A DNA stretch of 40,496 bases from Bryobacterales bacterium. Lineage in GTDB: Bacteria; Acidobacteriota; Terriglobia; Bryobacterales; Bryobacteraceae. Positions 15,317 through 24,376 of this stretch are shown one piece after another (the first letter of the stretch is position 1; every line of letters begins with the position of its first letter). The stretch is from positions 1 to 40,496 of the forward strand of contig JADZCI010000186.1 of the NCBI GenBank assembly GCA_020851655.1. The letters run 5' to 3'. The notes below the pieces were generated by a model, which worked only from the letters and a program-made list of their open reading frames with translations, ran no database searches and was not told where the DNA came from. A program made the position numbers and the translations under genes.

Positions 15317-15883
15317 ATGGCCGCCGCGCAAGATGTTACGAGTTTAATCGCGCGCTGGAAGCAGGGTGATAAATCGGCCCTGGACCAGGTGTTGCCTCTT
15401 GTTTACGAGGAATTGCGCCGCCTGGCCCGCCACTATCTGGCCGCCGAACGTTCCAACCACACGCTCCAGCCCACCGCCCTCGTCCACGAAGCCTACATGC
15501 GGCTGACCGGCCAGCTGCAGGTCGACTGGCAGAACCGCGCCCAGTTGCTCGGGATCGCGGCCCAAATGATGCGCCGCATTCTCCTTACTCATGCCGAGGC
15601 GCGGAACGCCGGTAAACGGCAGGGCCAGTTGGTGACCATCGGCCGGGCGCTGGATGTTTTCGACCGGCAGGAAATCGACCTGCTCCTGCTCGAGTCCGCC
15701 CTCAAGAAACTGGGCGCCTTGGACCCTGAACAGGAAAAGCTGGTCGAACTGCGGTTCTTTGGCGGCCTGACTATCGAAGAAACGGCGGAGGTAATGAATT
15801 CGTCGCCCGCAACGGTGAAACGCGCGTGGAGCCTGGCCCGCGCGTGGCTGTTTCGCGAACTCACCGGGGCGGCGCCCGCATGA
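15317..15883 (+). CDS. ECF sigma factor, Sig-70_X6 (acidobacterial) type
   Basis: The 188-aa protein has the pattern of the ECF subgroup common in Acidobacteria and Planctomycetes: LVYEELRRLARHYLAAER, then LQPTALVHEAYMRL in region 2, an AQMMRRILLTHAEARNAGKR linker, and a region 4 helix-turn-helix (LTIEETAEVMNSSPATVKRAWSLARAWL). It would direct RNA polymerase to its own promoter set. The ATG at 15317 follows AGAGGG by six bases. Its stop overlaps the kinase start (ATGA), so the two are made together. No anti-sigma gene is adjacent; in this subgroup a coupled Ser/Thr kinase probably takes over signalling. Confidence 0.93.
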   Translation: MAAAQDVTSLIARWKQGDKSALDQVLPLVYEELRRLARHYLAAERSNHTLQPTALVHEAYMRLTGQLQVDWQNRAQLLGIAAQMMRRILLTHAEARNAGKRQGQLVTIGRALDVFDRQEIDLLLLESALKKLGALDPEQEKLVELRFFGGLTIEETAEVMNSSPATVKRAWSLARAWLFRELTGAAPA

Positions 15884-18378
15884 GTCCGGACCGGTTCCGC
15901 CAGGTCAAGGAGATCTACTTCGAGGCGTTGGAGCGCGAGGGTGATGCGCGCGTCTCGTTTCTTGAAGCCGCATGCCAGGCCGACTTCGAACTCCGGACCG
16001 AAGTCGAGTCGCTGCTCCGGCACGGCGAATCGGCTGGCAGTTTCTTGAGCACTCCGCCCGGCCTTGCCGCGCTGGCGGAAGCCCATGCTATTCCGGAGCG
16101 CATCGGGCCGTACCGCGTTCTGCGGGAAATCGACAGCGGCGGAATGGGCGCCGTCTACCTCGCCGAGCGAGAGGAGCATTTTCGCCAGCAGATTGCGATC
16201 AAGCTGATCAAGCGCGGGTTGCCGGAAAACGTCACACTCCGGCGGTTCGAGCAGGAGCGCCAGATCCTGGCCCGTCTCGAACACGCCTACATCGCGCGTC
16301 TGCTGGACGGCGGCACGACCAAGGACGGGCAGCCGTACTTTGTCATGGAGTACGTCGAAGGCCAGCCGATCACGCGATACTGCGACGACCGCCGCCTGAG
16401 CTTGGACGCGCGCCTGGCCCTGTTCCGGCGCGTCTGCGCGGCCGTCAGTTTCGCTCACCAGAACCTGATCGTCCACCGGGACTTGAAACCTTCCAACATC
16501 CTGGTCGCCATGGACGGGACTCCCAAGTTGCTCGATTTCGGTCTGGCGAAGATCATCGATCCCAGCCGTGAGTTGGATCAGACCGTCTCGGCGATGCAGA
16601 TCATGACACCGGCCTACGCCAGTCCCGAGCAGGTTCTGGGCAATGCCATCACCGTCGCGAGCGACATCTATTCACTGGGCGTCATCCTCTACGAACTGCT
16701 GGCCGGCAAGCGTCCCTATCACACCGGCAACCTGTCGCCGCTCGACACCGCGCGCCTGATCTGCGACTTTCAACCCCCGCCGCCGAGCGCGAATTTCAGC
16801 AATGAAGGGGCCGTCGCCGACACCGCCGCGAGGCGCTCATCCACGCCCGGGCGGCTGGCGCGCAGGCTCTCGGGCGACCTCGACAACATCGTGATGATGG
16901 CGCTGCGAAAGGATCCGGCGCGGCGCTACGCGTCCGTGGAGCAGTTTTCCGAAGATATCCGGCTCTACCTGCGCAAGCGGCCGATTCAGGCGCGGCGCGA
17001 CTCGGTTCCCTACCGCGTGACGCGGTTTGTTCAACGCAATCAACTCGCCATTTCCGCCTTTACCCTGGCCGCCATCGCGATCGTATCCGGCATCGGGATC
17101 ACTCTCTGGGAAGCGCGTCGCGCCGAACGGCGGTTCCATGATCTGCACGGGCTGGCCAACTCGGTGGTTTTCGAACTGCACGACGCCATCGAGAAACTAC
17201 CCGGCTCGACCCATGCGCGCGCGCTGCTGGTCAGCCGGGCATTGCAGTACCTCGACCGCCTCGCGGCCGAAGGCGGCAATGACAAGGAACTGCGGCGCGA
17301 CCTCGCACTGGCGTACCGCAAGGTAGCCGATGTTCAGGGCCAACCCGGCGGCGCCAACCTGGGAGACACCTCTTCGGCCTTGATGAACTATGAGAAGGCT
17401 AGCGCCTTGTTTGAGGCCCTCTCCCGGGAAAGCCCGGCCAATCCGGAACTGCGGAGTGAGTTGGCTCGCTGCTATCTCGGTTTCGCCGATCTGCTCGATA
17501 GCGCCGGACAGGCGGACCGCGGCCTCAGTCTGACGCGCCAAGCCATCGACGTAATCAAGCCTGCTGTGGAAGCCAATCCCGGCGACCGCAAGCTGGCGGG
17601 CGAACTGGCGTCCGCCTATTTCTCCCTGGGAATGGTCTTGGCGCAAAGGCAGCCGGACGAAGCGCTGGCGGCCTACCGGCAGGCGCGGCAGACCTACGAA
17701 GTGAATGCGCGGCTCGACCCCGGCAACCTGACCGCGCAGCGCAACTTCGCTCTCACTCTAAAGCGGACCGGAGGGATTCTGGCGCGCGCCCGCCGTCTGG
17801 ATGAGGCTCGCGCCGAATACGACAAGGCGCGGCAAATCGACGAGAAGCTGGTGGAGCGCGATCCATCCAACATGAGCCGCAAGCTGGACCTCTCGTTTGA
17901 CTACAGCGATCTCGGCTGGATCGCCGGTGAACGCGGCGATTACCGGGCGGCGCTCGGATTTCACCAGAAGGCGCTGGCCTTGCGAACCGCTGCCGCGGCG
18001 GCCGACACCAAGGACACGCGCGCGGCGGGCGCGGTGGCTTCAACGCTCGCCCGGATGGGTATTGCCCACAGCCGTCTGGGCGAATATGCGCCGGCCCGGA
18101 CCAGCCTGGACAAGGCGCTCTCCATTCGGCTGGACCTGGCGGCGTTGCCGGGCGCGGGTCCCAACAGCCAAACCGAGATCTCGGAATGCGAGACGTTGCT
18201 CGGCGACCTCGACACGGCGCAGAAACGCTGGCAAGCCGCTCGCGAGCACTACCAGAGTGCGCTGGCGCGCTACCGGCGGCTCGAACAAGGCAAACAACTC
18301 CATCCCACGTTCCAGGACAACATCAATGGGTTGGAGAAGAAAATCGCATCCTCCGAGCGCCGTTCGCCCGCCCAGTGA
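15880..18378 (+). CDS. Transmembrane Ser/Thr protein kinase with C-terminal TPRs
   Basis: The ATG at 15880 overlaps the sigma factor stop by four bases and gives 832 aa. The kinase domain begins near residue 75: glycine loop DSGGMGAVYLA, catalytic lysine K108 (IAIKLIK), HRDLKPSN (D201, K203, N206), DFG at 219-221, and the YASPEQ activation segment end. One transmembrane helix lies at about 390-410. The remaining 420 residues are helical pairs of TPR type (LAYRKVADVQG, AKLSYDLGWIAGERGDY-like units), placed outside the membrane. All key residues are present, so it should be active. Gene coupling suggests that it controls the sigma factor, probably by phosphorylation. Substrates and the sensed signal are unknown. 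Confidence 0.93.
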   Translation: MSPDRFRQVKEIYFEALEREGDARVSFLEAACQADFELRTEVESLLRHGESAGSFLSTPPGLAALAEAHAIPERIGPYRVLREIDSGGMGAVYLAEREEHFRQQIAIKLIKRGLPENVTLRRFEQERQILARLEHAYIARLLDGGTTKDGQPYFVMEYVEGQPITRYCDDRRLSLDARLALFRRVCAAVSFAHQNLIVHRDLKPSNILVAMDGTPKLLDFGLAKIIDPSRELDQTVSAMQIMTPAYASPEQVLGNAITVASDIYSLGVILYELLAGKRPYHTGNLSPLDTARLICDFQPPPPSANFSNEGAVADTAARRSSTPGRLARRLSGDLDNIVMMALRKDPARRYASVEQFSEDIRLYLRKRPIQARRDSVPYRVTRFVQRNQLAISAFTLAAIAIVSGIGITLWEARRAERRFHDLHGLANSVVFELHDAIEKLPGSTHARALLVSRALQYLDRLAAEGGNDKELRRDLALAYRKVADVQGQPGGANLGDTSSALMNYEKASALFEALSRESPANPELRSELARCYLGFADLLDSAGQADRGLSLTRQAIDVIKPAVEANPGDRKLAGELASAYFSLGMVLAQRQPDEALAAYRQARQTYEVNARLDPGNLTAQRNFALTLKRTGGILARARRLDEARAEYDKARQIDEKLVERDPSNMSRKLDLSFDYSDLGWIAGERGDYRAALGFHQKALALRTAAAAADTKDTRAAGAVASTLARMGIAHSRLGEYAPARTSLDKALSIRLDLAALPGAGPNSQTEISECETLLGDLDTAQKRWQAAREHYQSALARYRRLEQGKQLHPTFQDNINGLEKKIASSERRSPAQ

Positions 18379-18401
18379 GGCGCGGCATTCTGATCGCGAG
18401 G

Positions 18402-18767
18402 CTATTCAACCGGCATGCCGGCTTCTTTCCAGGCGCGCCATCCTCCATCGAGGGAAATCGGATTCGTGTAGCCCATCTTCTGAAGATTGTCAGCGGCCAG
18501 GGCGGAGCGAAAGCCCCCGCCGCAGTACAGAACCAGAATGGTGGACTTGTCGGGAACCCTGGACTCGATATCGCGTTCGATGATGCCTTTGCCAAGGTGC
18601 ACGGCGCCGGCGGCATGGCCGGCGGCGAACTCGCCATCTTCCCGCGTGTCAATCAGAACGAGCGGCGTGCCTTCAGCCACCATCTTCTTGTAGCCGTCCA
18701 TATCGATCTCCCTGATGCGGGACTTGGCGTCATTTACGAGTGCCAGAAAAGCTGCTGAATGGGCCAC
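18402..18767 (-). CDS. Rhodanese-like domain protein
   Basis: A single 121-aa rhodanese domain shows the LIDTREDGEFAAGHAAGAVHL region and the active-site loop CGGGFRS with the nucleophilic C82. Such proteins carry a persulfide sulfur on this cysteine and pass it to thiol acceptors in the cytoplasm. No signal peptide is seen. It is the last gene of a minus-strand operon and starts five bases after the murQ stop. Its link with MurQ and the aminotransferase is not obvious. It is convergent with the kinase gene, 23 bases apart. Confidence 0.93.
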   Translation of the reverse strand: MAHSAAFLALVNDAKSRIREIDMDGYKKMVAEGTPLVLIDTREDGEFAAGHAAGAVHLGKGIIERDIESRVPDKSTILVLYCGGGFRSALAADNLQKMGYTNPISLDGGWRAWKEAGMPVE

Positions 18768-18772
18768 GGTAT

Positions 18773-19666
18773 TTATGCCTCCAAAGCCGCCCGGACGCGG
18801 CCGCCGGCCCGCTCCAGGCGGGTCTCAGCCTCTGCGCGGCTGATTCTCAGTTTACCCATGACGATCGCGACGCGCACATTGCGGCCGGACATTTCCAACA
18901 AGCGCGCCGACTCGGCCGCATCCACCCCGGCGACCAGGCGAATAATCCGCTGGGCGCGGTCAACCAGTTTCTCGTTGCGCGGCTGGACGTTGACCATGAG
19001 GTTCGAGTACACGTACCCCAGGCGGACCATGGCGCCGCTGGACAGCATGTTCAGCACCAGTTTGGTGGCGGTTCCGGCCTTGAGGCGCGTCGAGCCGGAG
19101 ATCACCTCGGGTCCCGGCAGCGGCTCGATGGGGATACGGACCGCGCGGCTTAAGGCCGATTGCGGAGAGCAACTGATGCCCACCGTGACGGCGCCCATCT
19201 GGTTGGCCAGTTCAACCGCACCCAGCACATAAGGAGTACGCCCGCTGGCGGCGATTCCGCAAAGCACGTCCCGGGCCGTGAAACCCGCGGCTTTCAAGTC
19301 GCCGGCGCCAGCCTCCGGGTTGTCTTCGCTTGCCTCCGTTGCCCGCGCAAGCGCTGGTTCGCCTCCCGCGATGATCCCGGCCACCATGCCATAGGGCACG
19401 CCGAAAGTGGGCGGACATTCGGAAGCATCCAACACCCCGAGGCGCCCGCTCGTTCCCGCGCCGATATAGAAAAGACGGCCTCCGGACGACATCGCCGACG
19501 CAATCGCATCCACGGCGCGAGCGATGTTCGGAAGTTCCTTCTCCACCGCTTCGGCCACCTGCTTGTCCTCACGGTTGAACACCGCCAGCATTTGTTCGGT
19601 CGGCAGAGCATCGAGATCTTCCGAATGCGGATTCCGTTGCTCGGTAAGGAGCCCCGCCAAATCCAT
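18773..19666 (-). CDS. murQ: N-acetylmuramic acid 6-phosphate etherase
   Basis: The 297-aa product matches MurQ in length and sequence. It cleaves the lactyl ether of MurNAc-6-phosphate to give GlcNAc-6-phosphate and D-lactate in peptidoglycan recycling. The N-terminal LLTEQRNPHS motif, the SIS sugar-phosphate site (FYIGAGTSGRLG, 67-77), the catalytic E83 in ASECPPTFG and the second glutamate E114 are all present. It lies one base downstream of the aminotransferase stop and five bases upstream of the rhodanese start, so the three genes form an operon. Other recycling genes (anmK, nagZ, MurNAc transport) are absent from the window. Confidence 0.96.
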   Translation of the reverse strand: MDLAGLLTEQRNPHSEDLDALPTEQMLAVFNREDKQVAEAVEKELPNIARAVDAIASAMSSGGRLFYIGAGTSGRLGVLDASECPPTFGVPYGMVAGIIAGGEPALARATEASEDNPEAGAGDLKAAGFTARDVLCGIAASGRTPYVLGAVELANQMGAVTVGISCSPQSALSRAVRIPIEPLPGPEVISGSTRLKAGTATKLVLNMLSSGAMVRLGYVYSNLMVNVQPRNEKLVDRAQRIIRLVAGVDAAESARLLEMSGRNVRVAIVMGKLRISRAEAETRLERAGGRVRAALEA

Positions 19667-19667
19667 T

Positions 19668-20960
19668 TCAGTAGTTCTTCTTCTCGATACGCGGCCGTTC
19701 GGCGCGGCTCATCGATTTCAGCGCCGCGAGCTTCGGGTCGGCATCTTCCAGTTGAGCCAGGTTGACGGCCACTTTCTCGACCGCGCCAATGACGTCGGCG
19801 ATGTCTCCCTCGCCGCCCAGCAACTCGAACTGCGGCAGCCAGATCGACTCCTCGTAAGCGGCGCGTTCGGAAACCGGGCACGAGGCTTTCCGGAGGTCGC
19901 GGTCCAACTGCGGAAAATCCTCCCGCTTCACCTGGAAGAGATCGCTGCGGTAAACCGGTTCGTAGAACCGCCCGTCGCAAGGGATACCTTCGGCGTCGAG
20001 CGCCGCCGCAAACATGTCCCGTGAGACCTTCGAATTCCCGGGGCGGTACTGGAAGATGTAGTTGTAGATCGGCTCACGCGTCAGGGCTGTTTGCGGGGGC
20101 AGAGGCCGGACATTGGGAAGCGCAGCCAGCGCGGCGCTCAGTTTCGCGCCCATGGCCACGCGAGCCGCCGCCAGTTCCGGCAGCGTCTCCAACTGGCCCA
20201 GCAGCACGGCTGCCTGGAACTCCGTCAGCCGGTAGTTGGAACCGATGACGCGGCGCTTGAATTGATCCGTCATGCTGGCGCGCCCGCAATTGACATAGGA
20301 CTGGATCGTTTCGAACATGTCCAGGCGGGACGTGAGAACAATGCCGCCTTCGCCCGCCGTCATCAGCTTGCTCGATTGCATGCTGAAGGTCCCGGCGTCT
20401 CCCATGGAGCCGGCGCCGCGCCCTTTGTAGGCGCCGCCATGGACATGGGCGCAATCCTCAATCACCAGCAAGTCCTTCTCCCGGGCCAAGTCGAGCAGCG
20501 GGTCCATGTCCGCAAAACGCATGGCCAGGTGAACCGGCAGAAGCGCCTTGGTGCGCGGCGTGATAGCTTGCCGGGCTGACTCGACGCTCATGCAGTAAGT
20601 GTCGGGATCGATGTCGGCGAACACCGGAATCGCTCCGGCAAACAAAACCGCCGTTGCTGTGCCGTCCCACGTGTAGGCTGGGACAATGACTTCGTCGCCG
20701 AACTTGACTCCGGCGGCTTGCAACGCCACGACAATCGCCACCGTGCCGTTGACCAGCGTGCAACCGTACTTAGCCCCATGATAATCTGCAAACTTCTGAG
20801 CGAACTCCGACGCGTACCGGTTCGGAAAAGGGTAACCGCCCCAATTCCGGCTTTCCAGTACTTCGAGCAGCCTCGCGCGGTCGCGTTCGGTGAATTGAGG
20901 CCACGGAGAGAATGGCTTGCGGCGGACCGGTTCCCCGCCCAGGATCGCTAGTTTAGTCAT
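19668..20960 (-). CDS. DegT/DnrJ/EryC1/StrS-family PLP aminotransferase
   Basis: The 430-aa protein has the fold-type I sugar aminotransferase pattern: LVNGTVAIVVALQAAG, then VIVPAYTWDGTATAV, D169 in VIEDCAH that binds the pyridine nitrogen, and the PLP lysine K198 in SMQSSKLMTAGEGG. Family members transaminate nucleotide-linked or free keto-sugars, and some act as dehydratases; with the lysine present, aminotransfer is likely. The substrate is unknown; pairing with murQ suggests amino-sugar metabolism. The ATG at 20960 overlaps the start codon of the divergent glycosidase gene, with AGG six bases upstream. It appears to be the first gene of the operon with murQ and the rhodanese. Confidence 0.92.
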   Translation of the reverse strand: MTKLAILGGEPVRRKPFSPWPQFTERDRARLLEVLESRNWGGYPFPNRYASEFAQKFADYHGAKYGCTLVNGTVAIVVALQAAGVKFGDEVIVPAYTWDGTATAVLFAGAIPVFADIDPDTYCMSVESARQAITPRTKALLPVHLAMRFADMDPLLDLAREKDLLVIEDCAHVHGGAYKGRGAGSMGDAGTFSMQSSKLMTAGEGGIVLTSRLDMFETIQSYVNCGRASMTDQFKRRVIGSNYRLTEFQAAVLLGQLETLPELAAARVAMGAKLSAALAALPNVRPLPPQTALTREPIYNYIFQYRPGNSKVSRDMFAAALDAEGIPCDGRFYEPVYRSDLFQVKREDFPQLDRDLRKASCPVSERAAYEESIWLPQFELLGGEGDIADVIGAVEKVAVNLAQLEDADPKLAALKSMSRAERPRIEKKNY

Positions 20961-23900
20961 GAAAAACCTATTTTATGCGATTTTCCTGCTATTCCCGCTC
21001 TTAGCGGAAGACTGGCGCGTCCGGATTGAAGAACCTACCGGCATCTATGCGCGCGGCGGCGAAGTGGTGGCCGTCCCGCTGGCCAGGCTTGGCTCTCATG
21101 CTTCTGGTTACTCGGTGCGCGACGCGCAGGGTAAAGACGTTGTATCGCAGGTGACGGCTGCCGAGTTACTGTTCCCGGTTACGTTAGTGCCGGGCGAACT
21201 CCCGGTTTACACGATTTCCTGTTGCTCTTCGACGACGGCGGAAAGTTCTTCGCGCCTCGTCGCGCGAAAGCTGGGCACCGCCCGGATGGAACTGGCAAAC
21301 GCACGATTCCGCGTCATTCTGGATACCCGGACAGGCGGCATCGTCGAGGCTTACTCGCTGTCCGCCGATCCGGCGCGCACCTTGAACTTTGTGGAGACCA
21401 CCCCGGACCGCTACGACCCGAACGACATCCATGCGGATCGAGCCAAGCCTTTGGAGCCCGCGGCGCCCAACGACGGCTGGACCACCCTCGGCGGAACCGG
21501 AAGCTTTACCCAGGTTGACATCGTCGAATCCGGACCCCTGCGGGCGCGCATTCGGCTCACGCGCGCCGCAGAGCGGTGGGAGTTCGTCTTTACGGAGCAC
21601 AGCGCGTGGCTTCGCTGGCGCGCCGGGAAGGGTTACCGCTTTTCCTGCATTTCTGCCGCGCCTTACATGCCGTTTGACAGGTTCGTGGATGGCGATGAGT
21701 CCCGCTGGCCCACGGGACCCGGCTCGGACGAACCTCCGGACCACGCTATAGCCGCTCGCACCTGGACCAAGCCGCGCGGCGGCCACATGGTGTACTACCG
21801 CGCGGCGGAGAACTATGGCGCGCTCGGCCTGGTGGCCCTCGACGCCGGTCTCGAGTGGTCAAATGCGGGTACGCGGCGCGTGACGGCATCGAAGAACGCC
21901 GGAGAGAGCGAAATCGCCTTGACGTTTCCGCTCTGGAACGGAAATTCGACGGTCCTCGAAGCCCGCAAGGAAGCGCGCTGCCTGCGCCAGCCGCTGCTGG
22001 TCTCGGTGCTTCCGGCAAATGCCGGAACTCTTGTTCAGCCCCAGCCGCAGGTGTCCGGAACCGGCAATGGACAAATGGCAACGGTCGAGTTGAACGGCGA
22101 CTGGAGTCTCGCCTGGGGCGAGAAGGGCGCGGGCCCGGCGTCGGAACGGCGGACCGTCAAGGTGCCCGGTTCCGCCCACGTGCAATGGCTTCCCCCGGAG
22201 CAGATCTATACGCGCCAGGCCAATTGGGTCAGCGGCAAGGAGTGGTGGTACACGCGGAGCTTTACCGTGCCTGCCGGTTGGACCGGCAAGCGAATCCGGC
22301 TGCAATTCGACGCGACGGATTATTACGCCGACACCTATATTGACGGTCGCAACGTGGGGCGTCATGAAGGCTACATCGACCCCTATGAGTACGAGGTGAC
22401 CGATTTCATCAAGCCCGGACAGCACCAGGAAATTTCGGTTCGTGTGTGGACGCCGGTCGATTACTATTGGCGCCACCGGCCATACACGATCAAGGGCGCC
22501 TACGGAGCGGTCGACCAGAAGCCGGATGACATTACCGCGTTGGGAATCACCCGCGGAGTTCGCCTGGTGGCTTCCGGCATGGCCTGGATCGAAGACATTG
22601 CCGTCTCAACCCGGCTGTCTGGCGGCGGCGCCGCCGTGGAACTGCGGCTTTCCTCGAATGCTTCCAATCCCCATTGGGAGGCGGCACTCGAGCCGCGCAA
22701 TTTTCAAGGCACGGAACGGCCGCGAGCGCAAGGCGGCGGACCGCGCCTGGTCATTCCCATACGGGATCCGCAACTGTGGTGGACCTGGGATCAGGGCAAG
22801 CCCAATCTCTACACCCTGACCGTGCGCCTGTTGAGCGGCACCGGCGACGAACTCGACCGGAAGCAGCTCGCCGTGGGGATTCGTGAGATAGAGCGGATCG
22901 GCGATCAGTTCTACCTGAACCGGCGCCGTGTGTTTCTTCGCGGCACCAACAGCTATTACCACCTGTTTCTATCGGAGATGAACCGCGCGGCCTATGAACG
23001 CGACATGGCTTTGATGCTCGGCATGAACGTCAACATCATCCGCCTGCATTGCCACTTCACCAACCCGGAGTTCTATCAGCTTGCCGACGAGAAAGGAGTG
23101 ATGATCTGGCAGGATTTCCTCGAAGCCTGGTATCCCCACGACACACGTTTCTCCACGCGCGCCGCGCCGCTCTATGACAATCACATCCGCTACGTTCGCA
23201 ATCACCCTTCCGTAGTCGTGTGGGCGCCCTGTGATGAAGAGGACCTGGAGAATTACCGCGATCTGTCAAAGCACTTGGCCGGGCGGTTAGCGCAGATGGA
23301 CCCGCAGCATCGCCCCGTGGTGCGTTCCACGGGCCGGTGGCAGGATGCGCATCTCTATCACGGCTGGTACGGCGATTCCATCTGGAAGTACACCAGCATG
23401 ACCGCGAACCTGGTTACCGAACTCGGGGCCACCACCTTGCCCGCCCGGGAATCGCTCGACAAGTTCCTGCCCGGAAAGTGGCCCATTTCGGCGCATGCGG
23501 ATGAATGGCGGTTTCATAAGCTGCAAATCGAAGAGGCGCTCGCCAATTGGGGCGACCCCAAGGGCATGACGCTAGACGAGTACATTCCGCAGACACAGGC
23601 TTATGGCGCACGCCTGTTCCAACTCGCGCTGGAACGGTCCCGCCGCCGCAAGGCCGAAGGCGCCGGAGGTATTTTTCACTTCTTCGCCATCGATATCTGG
23701 CCGTCGGTCACAATGGCAGCCTACGATTTCTACCGGGCGCCTACGAAAGTGGTGGATACGGTCCGGCGCAGTTTCGAGCCGGTCCTCGCCTCGATTGAAT
23801 ACACGCGGGATACCTATAAGGAAGGCGAGGAGGTGCGCTTTCCTTTGTGGGCTGTGAACGACCGGAACGAAGCGATCACGGGCAGAATCGAGTGGGAAGG

Positions 23901-24063
23901 TGGAGGTCAAGCGGTTCAGTTGCCGCCGGACTCTTCACAGTTGGTGGGAGAGGTCAAATGGAAAGCCGCCGGCGCGGGACCTGCGAAACTGGCGCTTCGC
24001 GTCACCGCAGCCGACGGCCGAATTCTGTCCGAGAATCTTTACGAGTTTCGCGTTACGCGTTGA
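20959..24063 (+). CDS. Secreted glycoside hydrolase family 2-like enzyme
   Basis: The ATG at 20959 begins a signal peptide (NLFYAIFLLFPLLA) on a 1034-aa protein. Residues to about 370 form an extra beta-rich region (ANARFRVILDTRTGGIVEAYSL) that recalls the C-terminal sandwich of alpha-mannosidases. From about 375 the GH2 layout follows: sugar-binding jelly roll (WWYTRSFTVPAGW, DATDYYADTYIDG), Ig-like domain, then the catalytic barrel (NIIRLHCHF, MIWQDFLEAWYP). The acid/base region reads WAPCDEED (E760/E761) in place of the usual GNE, and E821 in VTELGA fits the nucleophile. It would act on beta-linked glycans outside the cytoplasm. Its 3' end overlaps the convergent Fe-S carrier gene by 11 bases. 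The substrate is unknown. Confidence 0.88.
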   Translation: MKNLFYAIFLLFPLLAEDWRVRIEEPTGIYARGGEVVAVPLARLGSHASGYSVRDAQGKDVVSQVTAAELLFPVTLVPGELPVYTISCCSSTTAESSSRLVARKLGTARMELANARFRVILDTRTGGIVEAYSLSADPARTLNFVETTPDRYDPNDIHADRAKPLEPAAPNDGWTTLGGTGSFTQVDIVESGPLRARIRLTRAAERWEFVFTEHSAWLRWRAGKGYRFSCISAAPYMPFDRFVDGDESRWPTGPGSDEPPDHAIAARTWTKPRGGHMVYYRAAENYGALGLVALDAGLEWSNAGTRRVTASKNAGESEIALTFPLWNGNSTVLEARKEARCLRQPLLVSVLPANAGTLVQPQPQVSGTGNGQMATVELNGDWSLAWGEKGAGPASERRTVKVPGSAHVQWLPPEQIYTRQANWVSGKEWWYTRSFTVPAGWTGKRIRLQFDATDYYADTYIDGRNVGRHEGYIDPYEYEVTDFIKPGQHQEISVRVWTPVDYYWRHRPYTIKGAYGAVDQKPDDITALGITRGVRLVASGMAWIEDIAVSTRLSGGGAAVELRLSSNASNPHWEAALEPRNFQGTERPRAQGGGPRLVIPIRDPQLWWTWDQGKPNLYTLTVRLLSGTGDELDRKQLAVGIREIERIGDQFYLNRRRVFLRGTNSYYHLFLSEMNRAAYERDMALMLGMNVNIIRLHCHFTNPEFYQLADEKGVMIWQDFLEAWYPHDTRFSTRAAPLYDNHIRYVRNHPSVVVWAPCDEEDLENYRDLSKHLAGRLAQMDPQHRPVVRSTGRWQDAHLYHGWYGDSIWKYTSMTANLVTELGATTLPARESLDKFLPGKWPISAHADEWRFHKLQIEEALANWGDPKGMTLDEYIPQTQAYGARLFQLALERSRRRKAEGAGGIFHFFAIDIWPSVTMAAYDFYRAPTKVVDTVRRSFEPVLASIEYTRDTYKEGEEVRFPLWAVNDRNEAITGRIEWEGGGQAVQLPPDSSQLVGEVKWKAAGAGPAKLALRVTAADGRILSENLYEFRVTR

Positions 24064-24376
24064 AGGAACTGCCGCAGCCGCAAGTCGACTTCACGTTCGG
24101 GTTGCTGAACTTGAAGCCCGACCCTTCCAGCGACTCGACGTAATCCACCTGCGCGCCATCCAGATACAGCATGCTCGCCTGGTCGATGAACACCTTCAAT
24201 CCGTTGAAGTCGTACGTCTTGTCCAGCATGCCCGGCGCGTTCTCGAAGGCCATCGAGTAGCTGAACCCGGAGCACCCGCCTCCGACCACCGCAATGCGCA
24301 GTCCGGTCGGCTTGGGTTCCTGCGAGTCCAGAATCTCCTTTACCTTGAAAACCGCGGTTTCAGTCAGTTGAACCAT
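24053..24376 (-). CDS. A-type iron-sulfur cluster carrier (IscA/ErpA/SufA family)
   Basis: The 107-aa protein begins MVQLTETAVFKVKEIL and carries the three cluster-binding cysteines of the family: C35 in GGGCSGF and C99 and C101 in the terminal CGCGSSF. It receives Fe-S clusters from a scaffold and hands them to apo-proteins in the cytoplasm. The ATG at 24376 is preferred because AAGGGA lies 10 bases upstream; a TTG at 24385 is an alternative. No other isc or suf genes are near. The stop overlaps the end of the glycosidase gene. Which of the three subtypes it is cannot be told from sequence alone. Confidence 0.93.
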   Translation of the reverse strand: MVQLTETAVFKVKEILDSQEPKPTGLRIAVVGGGCSGFSYSMAFENAPGMLDKTYDFNGLKVFIDQASMLYLDGAQVDYVESLEGSGFKFSNPNVKSTCGCGSSFNA

